64,000 nt of DNA from an uncultured Desulfobacteraceae bacterium (GCA_913060875.1 CAJXSL010000014.1:89752-153751); one strand, 5' to 3'. Counted from the first letter of the stretch, positions 40,967-51,235 are shown. Translations and numbers: made by a program. The notes: generated by a model not told the origin, from the letters alone.

Positions 40967-41812
40967 TCAGGATTTGTTTTCCTTCCCCTGGGTCGCCGCC
41001 TGACGGATGGTTTCGTACACTTCCATCGGGCTGACCCCGTTTTTAGCGCCGATTTCCTTGAGCGTCAATTCCGGATCGACCTGCCAGCCGCCGGTCTGCA
41101 GGGCCTGGGTGACAGCGGCAACCGGCAGGTCGTAGGCACGGCAGAGGTCGGCCAGTTTCTTTTGCCCGGTTCCCGGCGGGGGATCGACCGGCATGGCCTT
41201 GGCCTCCGTCGACGGTGCCGTCGCCTGCATGATCTGGTAGATTTCCTGGGGCGAGCGGTTGCTCCGGGCGGCAATGGCCTGGAGGGTATCCCGGTCGCTG
41301 TCCAGCTGAATGCCGGCGGCCTTCAGGGCCGCCACCGCCGCCGGCAGTTCCAGGCCGGTGCGGCGGGCGAATTGGTCCAGTCGGGAAAGCTCCGCGTGCC
41401 CGTAAGGCGGCTCCCCGTACTTGGCGGACGCCGCATCCTTGAGATGGGCATTGAACACCAGCGGCCAGTCAAAGGGCGGCACGGCCGCCAGGGTCCCCAC
41501 CAGAATGATCGTCGTGAGACTGAAGGCCGCATTGAATTCCGGGGTCCAGATTTTCAGGCGGCGGGTTTTGTCCTTCAGATAGGCCAGAATGGCCTTCCAG
41601 TTGTAATAGATGTGGAGCCCGATGGACACCAGGAAAAGCAACCCCATGTTGATGTGCACATCCCCCCACTGGGTCTTGTCCAGCCCCCACAGGGACCAGT
41701 TCGACCAGTAGGCCACCCGGCCGTGGGGTACGATGTAGAGCATGATGCTGGTCACCATCAACAGGATAAAAGACAGCAATGCGGTCAGGGACGTTGCTTT
41801 GCGCAATTTCAT
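40967..41812 (-). CDS. Membrane protein, DUF4405-like (cytochrome b-like) with repeated C-terminal helical segments
   Basis: N-terminal TM helices with conserved His (VHINMGLLFLVSIGLHIYYNWKAI), C-terminal repeated S/NRSPQEIYQIM, NGVSPMEVYETI. Confidence 0.75.
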   Translation of the reverse strand: MKLRKATSLTALLSFILLMVTSIMLYIVPHGRVAYWSNWSLWGLDKTQWGDVHINMGLLFLVSIGLHIYYNWKAILAYLKDKTRRLKIWTPEFNAAFSLTTIILVGTLAAVPPFDWPLVFNAHLKDAASAKYGEPPYGHAELSRLDQFARRTGLELPAAVAALKAAGIQLDSDRDTLQAIAARSNRSPQEIYQIMQATAPSTEAKAMPVDPPPGTGQKKLADLCRAYDLPVAAVTQALQTGGWQVDPELTLKEIGAKNGVSPMEVYETIRQAATQGKENKS

Positions 41813-41895
41813 ATCATCATTACCTTTCCGTCAAAAAAACAGCGGCCGGATGGCCGCTGTTTCCCTCATGAATTCGTCTTTCAGGCTGGCAGGCG

Positions 41896-42648
41896 TCAAT
41901 CCTCCTTGAGCGAGAACCGCCAGGCACAGTACCATTCATCCGGGTGCGGGTCGGGCGGGCACCCGATGCATTCCGTTTCGATCCGCGGATCGAACGCCCG
42001 GGCAAAGTAGGCATACTCAACAAGTCCGGCGGACTTGCAGGGGTAATCCTCCAGCCCTTTGCGTTTACGGGCGACCTGGACCCGGCATTCATCCATCCGG
42101 AAAATAAACGCCCGGGGGCCGTCATCTTCAAAAGACTGGCGGTTGACGCGCCCATAGACCCTGAAGTTGAGCGCCTGTTTGAGCCCCTCCAGACCCGGCG
42201 CCAGGTCGTCCCCCAGAAAGCGGCGTATGGACCAGGCTTCGAAGGGTGAAAACTGGGACCAGCAGGAATCGTTGCAGCGTTTGGCATCGTTCATCCCATG
42301 ATTGAATTCCACGGCCTGGAACCACACCCCGTCATTGGCCAGCCAGTTGATGGCCACATTGTCGAGCAGCGCCTCCAGGGTATCGGCCGGCAGATCCAGC
42401 AAAGGCTGGGGCAGGCCGTCCGTCACGTCGAATCCCAGGGTCTTTCCCAGGCGCTTCAGCTGGATGCCGAGACTGCGCTGGGAGGCTTCCGCCAGGACAT
42501 CGTAGGCCAGATTCGCCGGCAGCTGGTGGCGCACTTCGCCATACCACATGGCATAATGCATCATCGTGCGGTGGAGGTAATCCATCACCAGACGCGCTTT
42601 GTCCTTATGAGCCAGATCGTCGATAGAAGTTACAGTTTCTGCAGTCAT
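41896..42648 (-). CDS. Conserved hypothetical protein, DUF6125-like
   Basis: 250 aa, Cys-rich C-terminus (ECIGCPPDPHPDEWYCAWRF). Confidence 0.65.
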   Translation of the reverse strand: MTAETVTSIDDLAHKDKARLVMDYLHRTMMHYAMWYGEVRHQLPANLAYDVLAEASQRSLGIQLKRLGKTLGFDVTDGLPQPLLDLPADTLEALLDNVAINWLANDGVWFQAVEFNHGMNDAKRCNDSCWSQFSPFEAWSIRRFLGDDLAPGLEGLKQALNFRVYGRVNRQSFEDDGPRAFIFRMDECRVQVARKRKGLEDYPCKSAGLVEYAYFARAFDPRIETECIGCPPDPHPDEWYCAWRFSLKED

Positions 42649-42790
42649 GGAGACGCCCCTTTCAGCATGCGGTTAACCATTTCAATTCGCGATATCGTCC
42701 CAATCGAAAGCGTGAAAACCATGCGCACACGGTTTCGTCGTATTCAGGAAGGCGCGGTCCCGATTCCCTTCTGTGCCTCTCAGAGGCAAC

Positions 42791-44767
42791 TCAATCCTCC
42801 TGCAGCTCCACAAGATCGGCATAACAGTCCAGGGCTTCGGGATTTCGCAAGGCATCCTTGTTGGTCACCGGCTCGCCGTGGATGACTTTACGCACGGCCA
42901 GTTCCACCTTTTTCATGTTCAGGGTATAGGGCACGTCGGGCACGGCGATAATCTTGGCCGGGACATGCCGGGGCGAGGCATTGGCCCGAATGGTAGCGCG
43001 AATTGCCTGGCGCAGATCATCGTCGAGTTCCTGGCCGGGCGCCATCTGCACGAAAAGCACCACACGGGTGTCATTGTGCCACTGCTGCCCCACCACGACA
43101 CAATCGGCGATGGCCTCGATCTGGTCCATCTGGCGATAGATCTCGGCCGTGCCGATACGCACGCCGCCGGGATTGAGGGTGGCGTCCGATCGCCCGAACA
43201 TGACCACCCCGCCCCGCTCGGTCACGACAATGTAGTCGCCGTGCCGCCAGATCCCCGGGTACATGTCGAAGTAAGCATCGTGGTATTTCTGCATGTCCGG
43301 ATCGTTCCAGAAATAGATCGGCATGGAGGGAAAGGGTGCGGTGCAGACCAGCTCCCCCTGGCGCCCCACCACCGGTTGTCCGGTTTCGTCGAACGCCGCC
43401 ACTTTCATCCCCAGGCCCCGGCACTGCAACTCGCCGGAATAGACCGGCCCCATGGGGTTGCCCAGGGCAAAGCAGCCGTTCAGGTCCGTGCCCCCGGAAA
43501 TGGAGGCCAGCTGGAGATCGGACTTGATATGATCGTAGACGAACTGGAAGCCCTCCTCGGACAGGGGGGAGCCGGTGGAGAGCACCGCCCGCAGGCGGCC
43601 CAGGTCGTAAGTTTCTCCGGGTTTGACGCCGGAGGCCTGCAGGGCGGCAATATAGCCCGCACTGGTGCCGAAAACCGTAATGCCCGCCTGTTCGGCCAGC
43701 TCCCACAAAGCGCCGGGATGGGGGTGAAAGGGGTTGCCGTCGAAAAGCACCAGGGTGGCCCCGGTGGACAACGCACAGGTCAGCCAGTTCCACATCATCC
43801 ACCCGCAGGTGGTAAAATAGAAGATGGTGTCCTCCCGCGTCAGGCCGGTGTGCAGCACCAGTTCTTTCATCTGGTGCACCAGAATGCCGCCGGCACTCTG
43901 CACCATGCATTTGGGCAACCCGGTGGTGCCGGATGAGTACATGATGTAAAGCGGATGACCGAAGGGCAGCTGGGCGAAGTCCATCTCCGCGGCATCGCGC
44001 CCGTCAATGAACTGCTCCCACAACACCGCGTTGGGCACGGCACCGATATCCGGATCCTCCTCGGTGTAGGGCACCACCACCACGCGTTCGATGGAGGGCA
44101 GCTGCTTCAGGATGTCGGTAATCCGGCCCAGGCTGTCGATGGCCTTGCCTTTGAAAAAATAGCCGTTGGCCGTGAAGATCACCTTGGGCTGGATCTGGCC
44201 GAAGCGGTCCAGCACGCCCTTGATGCCGAAATCCGGAGAACAGGACGACCAAGTGGCCCCCAGGGAGGTAGCGGCCAGCATGGCAATAATGGTCTGGGGC
44301 ATATTGGGCATGAACCCCACGATCCGGTCGCCGACGGTAACACCGCTGTCCCGCAGGGCGGATGCCACCCGGGAAACGGCCGCATACAGTTCGGCATAGG
44401 ACAGCCGTTGCACGGGCAGGCTTTCCCCTTTGAAGATAATGGCGGCCCGGTCGTCCCGGTAGCGCAAAAGATTTTCGGCAAAATTGAGACGGGCTCCCGG
44501 GAACCAGCGGGCGCCGGGCATCTTCGTAGGGTCATCCACCACCTGATCATAGCCCCGGGAGGCCCGGATCTCCATGAAATCCCAGATGGAAGCCCAAAAA
44601 TCAGGGATGGCGTCCACCGACCACTGGTAGAGATCCGGATAGGTTTCAAAGGCGTGACCATAACGCTGGTTCACGAACTGCATGTAGCGGTACATGTTGC
44701 TCTGCTGGATCTGAGCCTCCGTGGGTTGCCAAAGCAGCTTGTCCATGTGCTTCTCCTTGCCTGCCAA
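42791..44767 (-). CDS. Acetoacetate--CoA ligase
   Basis: 658 aa; NLLRYRDDRAAIIFKGE; YSSGTTGLPKCMVQSAGG; TTCGWMMWNWL; MFGRSDATLNPGGVRIGTAEIY. Confidence 0.93.
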   Translation of the reverse strand: MAGKEKHMDKLLWQPTEAQIQQSNMYRYMQFVNQRYGHAFETYPDLYQWSVDAIPDFWASIWDFMEIRASRGYDQVVDDPTKMPGARWFPGARLNFAENLLRYRDDRAAIIFKGESLPVQRLSYAELYAAVSRVASALRDSGVTVGDRIVGFMPNMPQTIIAMLAATSLGATWSSCSPDFGIKGVLDRFGQIQPKVIFTANGYFFKGKAIDSLGRITDILKQLPSIERVVVVPYTEEDPDIGAVPNAVLWEQFIDGRDAAEMDFAQLPFGHPLYIMYSSGTTGLPKCMVQSAGGILVHQMKELVLHTGLTREDTIFYFTTCGWMMWNWLTCALSTGATLVLFDGNPFHPHPGALWELAEQAGITVFGTSAGYIAALQASGVKPGETYDLGRLRAVLSTGSPLSEEGFQFVYDHIKSDLQLASISGGTDLNGCFALGNPMGPVYSGELQCRGLGMKVAAFDETGQPVVGRQGELVCTAPFPSMPIYFWNDPDMQKYHDAYFDMYPGIWRHGDYIVVTERGGVVMFGRSDATLNPGGVRIGTAEIYRQMDQIEAIADCVVVGQQWHNDTRVVLFVQMAPGQELDDDLRQAIRATIRANASPRHVPAKIIAVPDVPYTLNMKKVELAVRKVIHGEPVTNKDALRNPEALDCYADLVELQED

Positions 44768-44903
44768 CGCGTCGCATGCGACACGTGCAGGATGCTGTCC
44801 GGTGGCCTTGCCTGTCGTTCAGGAAGGCACCGGTGTATCCGCTTCACCCGAAAAAATTCTGGGGGCCTGACCCAAACCGCTGAACACGCGGAAAACATCC
44901 GGG

Positions 44904-45542
44904 CTAGTGGTCGTAAAGCACCGCCACAATCGTGGCCTGTCCGGTCTTGGCCGCAATCAGGTGGGGTGTGGTGGACAGATAATACACGCTGTCGCCCGGG
45001 TGCAGATCGAAGCTGTCATCCCCGATCTGCATGGCCACCGTGCCTTCCAGCACGTAGATGAACTCTTCCCCGTCGTGAACGGAAAGTTCCCCCGCGGGGT
45101 TCTCCTCCAACTGCACCATAAGGGCTTCCATGTGGCGCCCTTTGACTTCCGGCGCGAGGCTCTTGTAGGTATACAGTTTCTGGGCGCCGGAACGCCCGGT
45201 GGAGCGTGCCACCACCTTCTGCTCCTCCCGGCGGGTAATGGAATAAAGACGGTCGCCCACGCCGGATACCAGGCGGCCGAAGGCGCTTTCCAGCGCCTTG
45301 GACAACCGGATGGCGGTTCCCAACTGGGGGTAGACTTCCTTTTTTTCGATCTGGTCCAGCAGGGCCTCGTCGAAACCGGTCAGCTTGGACAAATCCTTCA
45401 GCGTAAGGCCCTTGGACTCCCGCAGCCGCCGCACGCGGTTACCGATTTCTTCCAGCCCTTCGGCCGCCGGGGCGTCGATTTGCCCCGTCAAATCTTCGAA
45501 ATAGTCCACATTGATGTGGGGTTTTTCTTCCTTGGTCGTCAT
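44904..45542 (-). CDS. XRE-family regulator with C-terminal cupin domain
   Basis: HTH RLRESKGLTLKDLSKLTGFDEALLDQIEK; cupin HDGEEFIYVLEGTVAMQIGDDSFDLHPGDSVYY. Confidence 0.92.
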   Translation of the reverse strand: MTTKEEKPHINVDYFEDLTGQIDAPAAEGLEEIGNRVRRLRESKGLTLKDLSKLTGFDEALLDQIEKKEVYPQLGTAIRLSKALESAFGRLVSGVGDRLYSITRREEQKVVARSTGRSGAQKLYTYKSLAPEVKGRHMEALMVQLEENPAGELSVHDGEEFIYVLEGTVAMQIGDDSFDLHPGDSVYYLSTTPHLIAAKTGQATIVAVLYDH

Positions 45543-45586
45543 GAATCACTCCTTAATGATGATCGGTATCCGCCCTTGCCGGCATC

Positions 45587-46759
45587 TTACCCCCGGGAGC
45601 GCAGATGCTCCGGCAAAACCGCCTTTTGGTCCCAGTCAGCCGGCAGTTTCTGGCCCGGCGCCTCCTGGAAACGCTCCTTGACTTTTTTCAGGCCGGGGCG
45701 GGCGAACTGGGGATAGCCCTCTTTGAGGGTCCGCCCGTTGATAACCGCCTCGCTGCGCAGACGCTGGCCGACGGTCCGTTCGATCTGGCGCCCGAGCCAC
45801 AATACCCGGTCCACATTATAGCCGTGTTCGATGCCCATTTCGTCGATTTGTACCAGAGTGTCCTCCAGGCAGACAAGTCCGACATAGCGGGGATCCTCGT
45901 AATAATATTCGCCCGTGCCCGGCACGGGGCAGTCGTCCAGGAAATTGGCCGGCTGGCCGCCCATACCGCCCAGAACCGCCTCGAAATGCGTGATTCCGGC
46001 CTGCAGGGCCGCCAGGACGGACGCCGCGGCCACGCGTTTGGTTTCATGAAAGTGGGCGATATGGACGCTGGTATCGGGGATTTCATCCAAAATCATGGAA
46101 AAATAGCGGTAGACGTCCGGCGCGGAGGCACTGCCGTCATGGTCGGCATGTTCGATGTCCGAGGCGCCGATTTCCAAAAACCGTTTGGTGAATTCCACCG
46201 CGTCCTGCAACTCGGTGGCCCCGGCAATGGGGCTGCCCCAGATCGTGCTGACCGTGCCGCACATCTTCATCCCGGCATCCCGGCATTTGCGGATGGAGCG
46301 TTCGCACTCCTTCCAATAGTCCGGCAGGGAGGTCCCCGAATTGGCGAAGTGATGCTCCTCTTCGGTGGAAACCATCATCAGGCAGCGATCCGGACCAATG
46401 CCCTTCTGCCGCAGTTCAATGGCCCGGTCCACCGATTTCTCGCGAATGGTCACAGCCGTGATGCAGATGTCGTCATAGTCGATCCCGCGTTTGGCGCACT
46501 TGCTGCGGAATCGGTCGCTGCGCAGGTAGCCCAGCACTTCTTCGGCATCACTGAACTGGGGCATGAGGTAGGGATTGCCCAGGTTGGTCACTTCGATGTT
46601 GCGACAGCCCGCAAAGATCATTTCCTCGGCATAAAAAATCTTGGCCCGGGTGGAAATGAATTTCTCCAGGTGCTGGAAACCGTCCCGCACCGTAATGTCG
46701 CCAATGGTCACCTTGCGCGGCATGCGCGGAAAAATCTTCCAGTAATCATGTTCGGTCAT
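45587..46759 (-). CDS. HMG-CoA lyase-like / pyruvate carboxyltransferase family protein
   Basis: IGDITVRDGFQHLEKFIST; HIAHFHETKRVAAASVLAALQAGITHFEAVLGGMGGQP. Confidence 0.85.
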   Translation of the reverse strand: MTEHDYWKIFPRMPRKVTIGDITVRDGFQHLEKFISTRAKIFYAEEMIFAGCRNIEVTNLGNPYLMPQFSDAEEVLGYLRSDRFRSKCAKRGIDYDDICITAVTIREKSVDRAIELRQKGIGPDRCLMMVSTEEEHHFANSGTSLPDYWKECERSIRKCRDAGMKMCGTVSTIWGSPIAGATELQDAVEFTKRFLEIGASDIEHADHDGSASAPDVYRYFSMILDEIPDTSVHIAHFHETKRVAAASVLAALQAGITHFEAVLGGMGGQPANFLDDCPVPGTGEYYYEDPRYVGLVCLEDTLVQIDEMGIEHGYNVDRVLWLGRQIERTVGQRLRSEAVINGRTLKEGYPQFARPGLKKVKERFQEAPGQKLPADWDQKAVLPEHLRSRG

Positions 46760-46840
46760 AAAAGCCTCCTAGCGTTAGGTATTGGGGGCATTGGCCGATC
46801 CCGGCAACATGCCCGTTGTCGGTTTAAGCAATTTAAAAGA

Positions 46841-46876
46841 AGGATTCGAGGGGCCAAGGGTTCGAGGGTCCAGGGG
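46841..46876. repeat. Octamer tandem repeat (AGGGTTCG/AGGGTCCA-like)
   Basis: AGGATTCG AGGGGCCA AGGGTTCG AGGGTCCA GGGG; same unit as in the nifD-nifK gap. Confidence 0.75.
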
Positions 46877-46918
46877 AACGGCCATAAACACCTGCCCGCT
46901 CGTAAGTGCTACCATTCG

Positions 46919-48532
46919 TCAAAACCGGAAATTCCCAAACGCCGGATCGCCAATTTCCTTCAGCAAACTGACTTCGAAGGCCATGGCCAGCCAGTCACGC
47001 ATTTCGGCAAATTTCAGCACGCGATCGCTGAGCAGGCGCGCCCCGCAGTAAAAGGGATGGGCCTCGCCGTCGTACTTGTTGATCATTTTTTCGCTGAAGG
47101 CCTGTTTTTCCGCCTCGCTCATGGGGTTGCCCTTGGCCTCGCGCTTGCGCTCTTCGATGGACAGCAGCACACCGGCCGCACTGCGGCCGCTCATGACCGA
47201 GGTCCGGGACCGCATGGTGTGGAAGAGGAAATGGGGACGATAGGCCCGGCCGCACATACCGTAGTTGGCCGCGCCGTTGTCCGGACCGATCACCAGCTGG
47301 ATGCGGGGAACCTGGGCGCAGGAAACCGCCCGCACCATGTCGGCCCCGTATTTGCCGATGCCCATGTGCTCCGATTCGGAGCCCACCATGTAACCCGGTG
47401 CATTCTGGACGAACAACAGGGGGATTTTCTCCTGGCTGCAGCGCACGATCCACTCGGTGGCCTTGCGGGCCGCCTCCACGAAGATGATCCCCACCCCGTT
47501 GGAGGCGATCACCCCCACCGGGAGGCCCTTGATGCGCATCTTCCCGGCCACGATATTATCTCCCCGACCCGGGGCGTAATCCCTTTTGTACTCCGAGAAC
47601 ATGCTGTCGTCGGCCAGGCATTGCAGGACGGCCCGCACGTCGATCCCCTGGTGGATCGCCGCCGGCAGCACATCGTAGATCTGCTCGATCGGTATGGCCG
47701 GCGGACGTTCTTCAAAACGCTGCACCCGGACCTGCTGGGGTTTTTCCAGACACAGGATTTCCCGCACCCGGGCGATGGCTTCTTCCTGGGAGGTGCAGAA
47801 GTGGTCGGCCCCACCGGAAATCTGGGTATGCACCCGGGCCCCGCCCAAGTCATCCGCCGAGATCACCTCACCGGTGGCCATCTTCACCAGCGGCGGCCCG
47901 CCCAGGAAACTATAAGCCTTCTGGTCGATCATGACCGACTGGCAGGCCATGAAAACGATATAGGCCCCGCCGGCGGTGTTGCCGCCGGTGCTCAGGGTGA
48001 TCTGCTTGAGCCCCATGGCCGACATGCGGGCCATGTTGTAGAACATGGATCCGAAATGCTGGTCGTCCGGAAAAACCTCGGCCTGCATGGGCAGAAACGC
48101 CCCCCCGCTGTCCGCGATGTAGACGCAATTCAGTCCGCAGCGTTCGGCAATGGCCTGGGCGCGCATGTGCTTTTTGAGGGTAATGGGGAAATAGGTCCCG
48201 GCCTTGACCCGGCTGTCGTTGGCAAAAATCATGGTCCAGTTGTTGTAGATCTTCCCGATCCCGGTGACGACACCGCCGCAGGGCACATCGTCGACCCCCG
48301 GATACCCCATTCCGAACCCGGCGATGCGGCTCAGCTCATAGAAAGCGGTGCCCGGATCGATCAATTCGTTGATGAGATCCCGTACCGGCCGTTTGCCCTG
48401 CTTGACCAATCTGTCGATGGCTTTCTGCCCGCCAGGGTAGATGGCGGCACTGGCCTGCTGATCCAGCTTCTGTTCCTCATTCAACCAATACGTGCGATTA
48501 TCGTTGGTCGCTGCGGTCGCCGTTGCAGTCAT
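46919..48532 (-). CDS. Acyl-CoA carboxylase, carboxyltransferase subunit (methylcrotonyl-CoA carboxylase beta-like)
   Basis: SRVKAGTYFPITLKKHMRAQAIAERC; YIADSGGAFLPMQAEVFPDDQHFG; GGPPLVKMATGEVISADDLGGA. Confidence 0.9.
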   Translation of the reverse strand: MTATATAATNDNRTYWLNEEQKLDQQASAAIYPGGQKAIDRLVKQGKRPVRDLINELIDPGTAFYELSRIAGFGMGYPGVDDVPCGGVVTGIGKIYNNWTMIFANDSRVKAGTYFPITLKKHMRAQAIAERCGLNCVYIADSGGAFLPMQAEVFPDDQHFGSMFYNMARMSAMGLKQITLSTGGNTAGGAYIVFMACQSVMIDQKAYSFLGGPPLVKMATGEVISADDLGGARVHTQISGGADHFCTSQEEAIARVREILCLEKPQQVRVQRFEERPPAIPIEQIYDVLPAAIHQGIDVRAVLQCLADDSMFSEYKRDYAPGRGDNIVAGKMRIKGLPVGVIASNGVGIIFVEAARKATEWIVRCSQEKIPLLFVQNAPGYMVGSESEHMGIGKYGADMVRAVSCAQVPRIQLVIGPDNGAANYGMCGRAYRPHFLFHTMRSRTSVMSGRSAAGVLLSIEERKREAKGNPMSEAEKQAFSEKMINKYDGEAHPFYCGARLLSDRVLKFAEMRDWLAMAFEVSLLKEIGDPAFGNFRF

Positions 48533-48537
48533 GATCC

Positions 48538-49320
48538 CTATTCTCCCCTGTATACCGGTTTGCGTTTTTCACGAAAGGCGGCCAGTCCCTCCAGGCGATC
48601 CTTGGTGGGTATCGTCACCCAGTAGGCATTGGATTCAATGGCCAGGCCGGTATGAAGATCGGTTTCCAGGCCGTGATTGATGGCGTATTTGGCCTGCTCG
48701 ATGGCGATGGGGCCGGTTTGGCACATCTCGGCGGCCATGGCCCGGCAGGCCTCCAGCAATTGATCGGGCGCCGTGACCTGGTTGACCAGGCCGATGGCCA
48801 AGGCCTCTTCCGCAGGCACCCGGCGGCCGGTAAATATGAGCTCCTTGGCCTTGCCGCGGCCCACCAGACGCGGCAGGCGCTGGGTCCCCCCCGCGCCGGG
48901 AATGATCGCCAGGCGGGTTTCGGTAAGCCCCATGGAAGCGGTGTCCGCGGCAAGACGGATATCGCAGGCCAGGGCCAGTTCGGTCCCCCCGCCCAACGCC
49001 ACCCCGTTCACCGCCGCGATCACCGGCTTGTTGAGATTTTCGATGCTGCTGAAAAGATCCCGGATGGTAAAAATGAATTCCTTGACCTGCAAAGGCGTCA
49101 GCGTGGCCCGTTCCTTGAGATCCGCCCCGGCGCAGAAGGCTTTCTCCCCCGCCCCGGTGATGATCACAACCCGGATTTCGGGTTGAAAGCGGATGCCGTC
49201 GATCTCGGTCTTGAGCGCCCGCAGCAGGTCGAAATTGAATGAATTCATGACCTGCGGGCGATTGAGGGTCAGTGTCACCACACCGTCTTGTTCGTCTTTA
49301 AGCAATACCGCGTCCGCCAT
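48538..49320 (-). CDS. Enoyl-CoA hydratase/isomerase family protein
   Basis: AAVNGVALGGGTELALACDIRLAADTASMGLTETRLAIIPGAGGTQRLPRLVG. Confidence 0.93.
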   Translation of the reverse strand: MADAVLLKDEQDGVVTLTLNRPQVMNSFNFDLLRALKTEIDGIRFQPEIRVVIITGAGEKAFCAGADLKERATLTPLQVKEFIFTIRDLFSSIENLNKPVIAAVNGVALGGGTELALACDIRLAADTASMGLTETRLAIIPGAGGTQRLPRLVGRGKAKELIFTGRRVPAEEALAIGLVNQVTAPDQLLEACRAMAAEMCQTGPIAIEQAKYAINHGLETDLHTGLAIESNAYWVTIPTKDRLEGLAAFREKRKPVYRGE

Positions 49321-49363
49321 CTCTCCTCCTCTGGCTGCCGTGCCGCCCGCGGCCGGGCGGTCA

Positions 49364-50515
49364 TCAGCAGCCGATGTAGCGTGAAATCACCAGTCGCTGC
49401 ACTTCCGAAGTCCCCTCGCCGATGTCCAGAAGCTTCTGATCGCGATAAAACCGCTCGACATTGTACTCTTTCATCAAACCATAGCCCCCGTGAATCTGGA
49501 CGGCGTGGTTGGCCACCCGCCCCATCAGTTCCGAGCAGTACAGCTTGGCCATGGCCGCTTCTTTGGCAAAGGCCCGTTTATGGTCCCGCAGCCAGCAGGC
49601 CTTGTAGAGCAGGTTGCGACCGCACTCGATTTCCATGGCGCAATCCGCTAGTTTGAAGGCCACGGCCTGGAATTTGGAAATGGGTTGACCGAACTGCTCC
49701 CGTGAATTGGCGTATTTCAGGGCCACGTCATAGGCGCCCTGGGCACCGCCCAGACCCATGGCCCCGATGGAGAGGCGGCCGCCGTCCAGGGTCTGGAGCA
49801 TCTGGTGGAACCCGTCGCCGATATTGCCCAGCACACTGGCAGCCGGCACGCGCACATCGTCGAAATAGAGTTCGGCCGTATTCGAAGCCCGCCACATCAT
49901 CTTACGGTGCATTTCCACGGCCTTGAACCCCGGGGTGCCGTGCTCCACCAGAAAGCAGGTGTATTCCGGCCGGCCGTTGGACCGTGTACCGGTGATGGCC
50001 TGCACCGTAACCCCCAGGGACATTTCACTGGCGGCGTTGGTGATAAAAATCTTCGAACCGTTCAAGACCCATTCGTTGCCGTCTTTGACCGCTGTCGTCT
50101 TGCTGCCGCCCGCGTCGCTGCCGGCCGTCGGTTCGGTCAGCCCGAAGCCCCATAGCCCTTCGCCCCGGCACAGGGGGGGCAGGTATTTCTTCTTCTGCTC
50201 TTCCGTTCCGAAATAGTAAATCGGGCCGATGCCGAGGGAGTTGCCGGCGGCGATGGTGGCCGCCTGGGATCCGTCAATCCGGGCGATTTCCTCCACGGCG
50301 ATGATATAGGCGATGTAATCCATCTGCTGGCCTTCGTAGGCCTCGGAGACAATCATCCCGAAAAGCCCGATTTCGCCCATCTTGCGGGTCAGTTCGGATG
50401 AGAAGGCCTCCTTTTCGTCGAGTTCCAGGGCAACCGGTGCGATCTCTTTTTCGGCAAAAAGGCGTACCTCCTTGCGGATCATCTCCTGCTCGCGCGTTAA
50501 ATCGAAGTCCACCAC
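49364..50515 (-). CDS. Acyl-CoA dehydrogenase
   Basis: GFGLTEPTAGSDAGGSKTTAVKDG; MQIHGGYGLMKEYNVERFYRDQKLLDIGEGTSEVQRLVISR. Confidence 0.95.
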   Translation of the reverse strand: MVDFDLTREQEMIRKEVRLFAEKEIAPVALELDEKEAFSSELTRKMGEIGLFGMIVSEAYEGQQMDYIAYIIAVEEIARIDGSQAATIAAGNSLGIGPIYYFGTEEQKKKYLPPLCRGEGLWGFGLTEPTAGSDAGGSKTTAVKDGNEWVLNGSKIFITNAASEMSLGVTVQAITGTRSNGRPEYTCFLVEHGTPGFKAVEMHRKMMWRASNTAELYFDDVRVPAASVLGNIGDGFHQMLQTLDGGRLSIGAMGLGGAQGAYDVALKYANSREQFGQPISKFQAVAFKLADCAMEIECGRNLLYKACWLRDHKRAFAKEAAMAKLYCSELMGRVANHAVQIHGGYGLMKEYNVERFYRDQKLLDIGEGTSEVQRLVISRYIGC

Positions 50516-50578
50516 GACCTCCTTTGCATTTCACAAGCGTTGATTCATCTGAAAACGCCGGTCGGCCCGACCCTGGGG

Positions 50579-51181
50579 CTAGCAGCCGGGTTTCGGCGTT
50601 ATTCCTGGAAATTGGCCTTTTTGGAGCCCTCGCAAAACAAAGGTTTCATAAATGTCGGCGATCGCGTCCACCGCCATGCGTCCTTCCGGGTTGTACCAGA
50701 TGGCCCCGGCATTGCAGAGGGTCAGGATGGCATAGGAAAGAATCTTGACATCTACCGGAACAAACACCCCGGTCTCGCATCCTTCCCGGATGATCTGCTG
50801 AAAAATTTGTTCGTACTCGTCGCGCTTGGCCACGATTTCACGATAATGGGCGGCGGTCAGCCCCCGCAATTCGCTGTTGGCGATAAAGGTTTCTTTCTGG
50901 CGATGGAGATGAAAGCGCACATGGCTGTGCACGGCCGCCCGCATGCGCGCCTCGATGTCGTCCCGGCCGTCCAGATTGCCGCGCAGGTAACCGGTCAGTT
51001 CGTCCATGGTCACCTTTTGGATATGAAAAAGAATATTTTCCTTGCTGGCGTAGTGATAGTAGATGCTGGCTTTCTGGATGCCGCACTGGCCGGCGATCTC
51101 GCTCACGCTGGTGGCAAAATAGCCCTTCTGGTGAAACAACTCGATGGCCACACGGGTGATTTTATCTTTCATGGAAGGCAT
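50579..51181 (-). CDS. TetR/AcrR-family transcriptional regulator
   Basis: ITRVAIELFHQKGYFATSVSEIAGQCGIQKASIYYHYASKENIL; RBS-like TGGAG before ATG at 51181 (the ORF track starts at 51205). Confidence 0.93.
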   Translation of the reverse strand: MPSMKDKITRVAIELFHQKGYFATSVSEIAGQCGIQKASIYYHYASKENILFHIQKVTMDELTGYLRGNLDGRDDIEARMRAAVHSHVRFHLHRQKETFIANSELRGLTAAHYREIVAKRDEYEQIFQQIIREGCETGVFVPVDVKILSYAILTLCNAGAIWYNPEGRMAVDAIADIYETFVLRGLQKGQFPGITPKPGC

Positions 51182-51219
51182 GCCAAACTCCAGATAAGAG
51201 AGCATATACCCGAATCCTA

Positions 51220-51235
51220 CCTACCGGACGGTAGG
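51220..51235. promoter_or_regulatory. Perfect palindrome CCTACCG-GA-CGGTAGG, candidate TetR operator
   Basis: 16-bp palindrome about 40 bp upstream of the tetR start. Confidence 0.7.

Noticed and set aside
45605-48625. 1006-aa plus-strand ORF
   Set aside because: Antisense to the HMG-CoA lyase-like and carboxyltransferase genes, low-complexity G/H/P-rich translation; a by-product of high GC codon bias.
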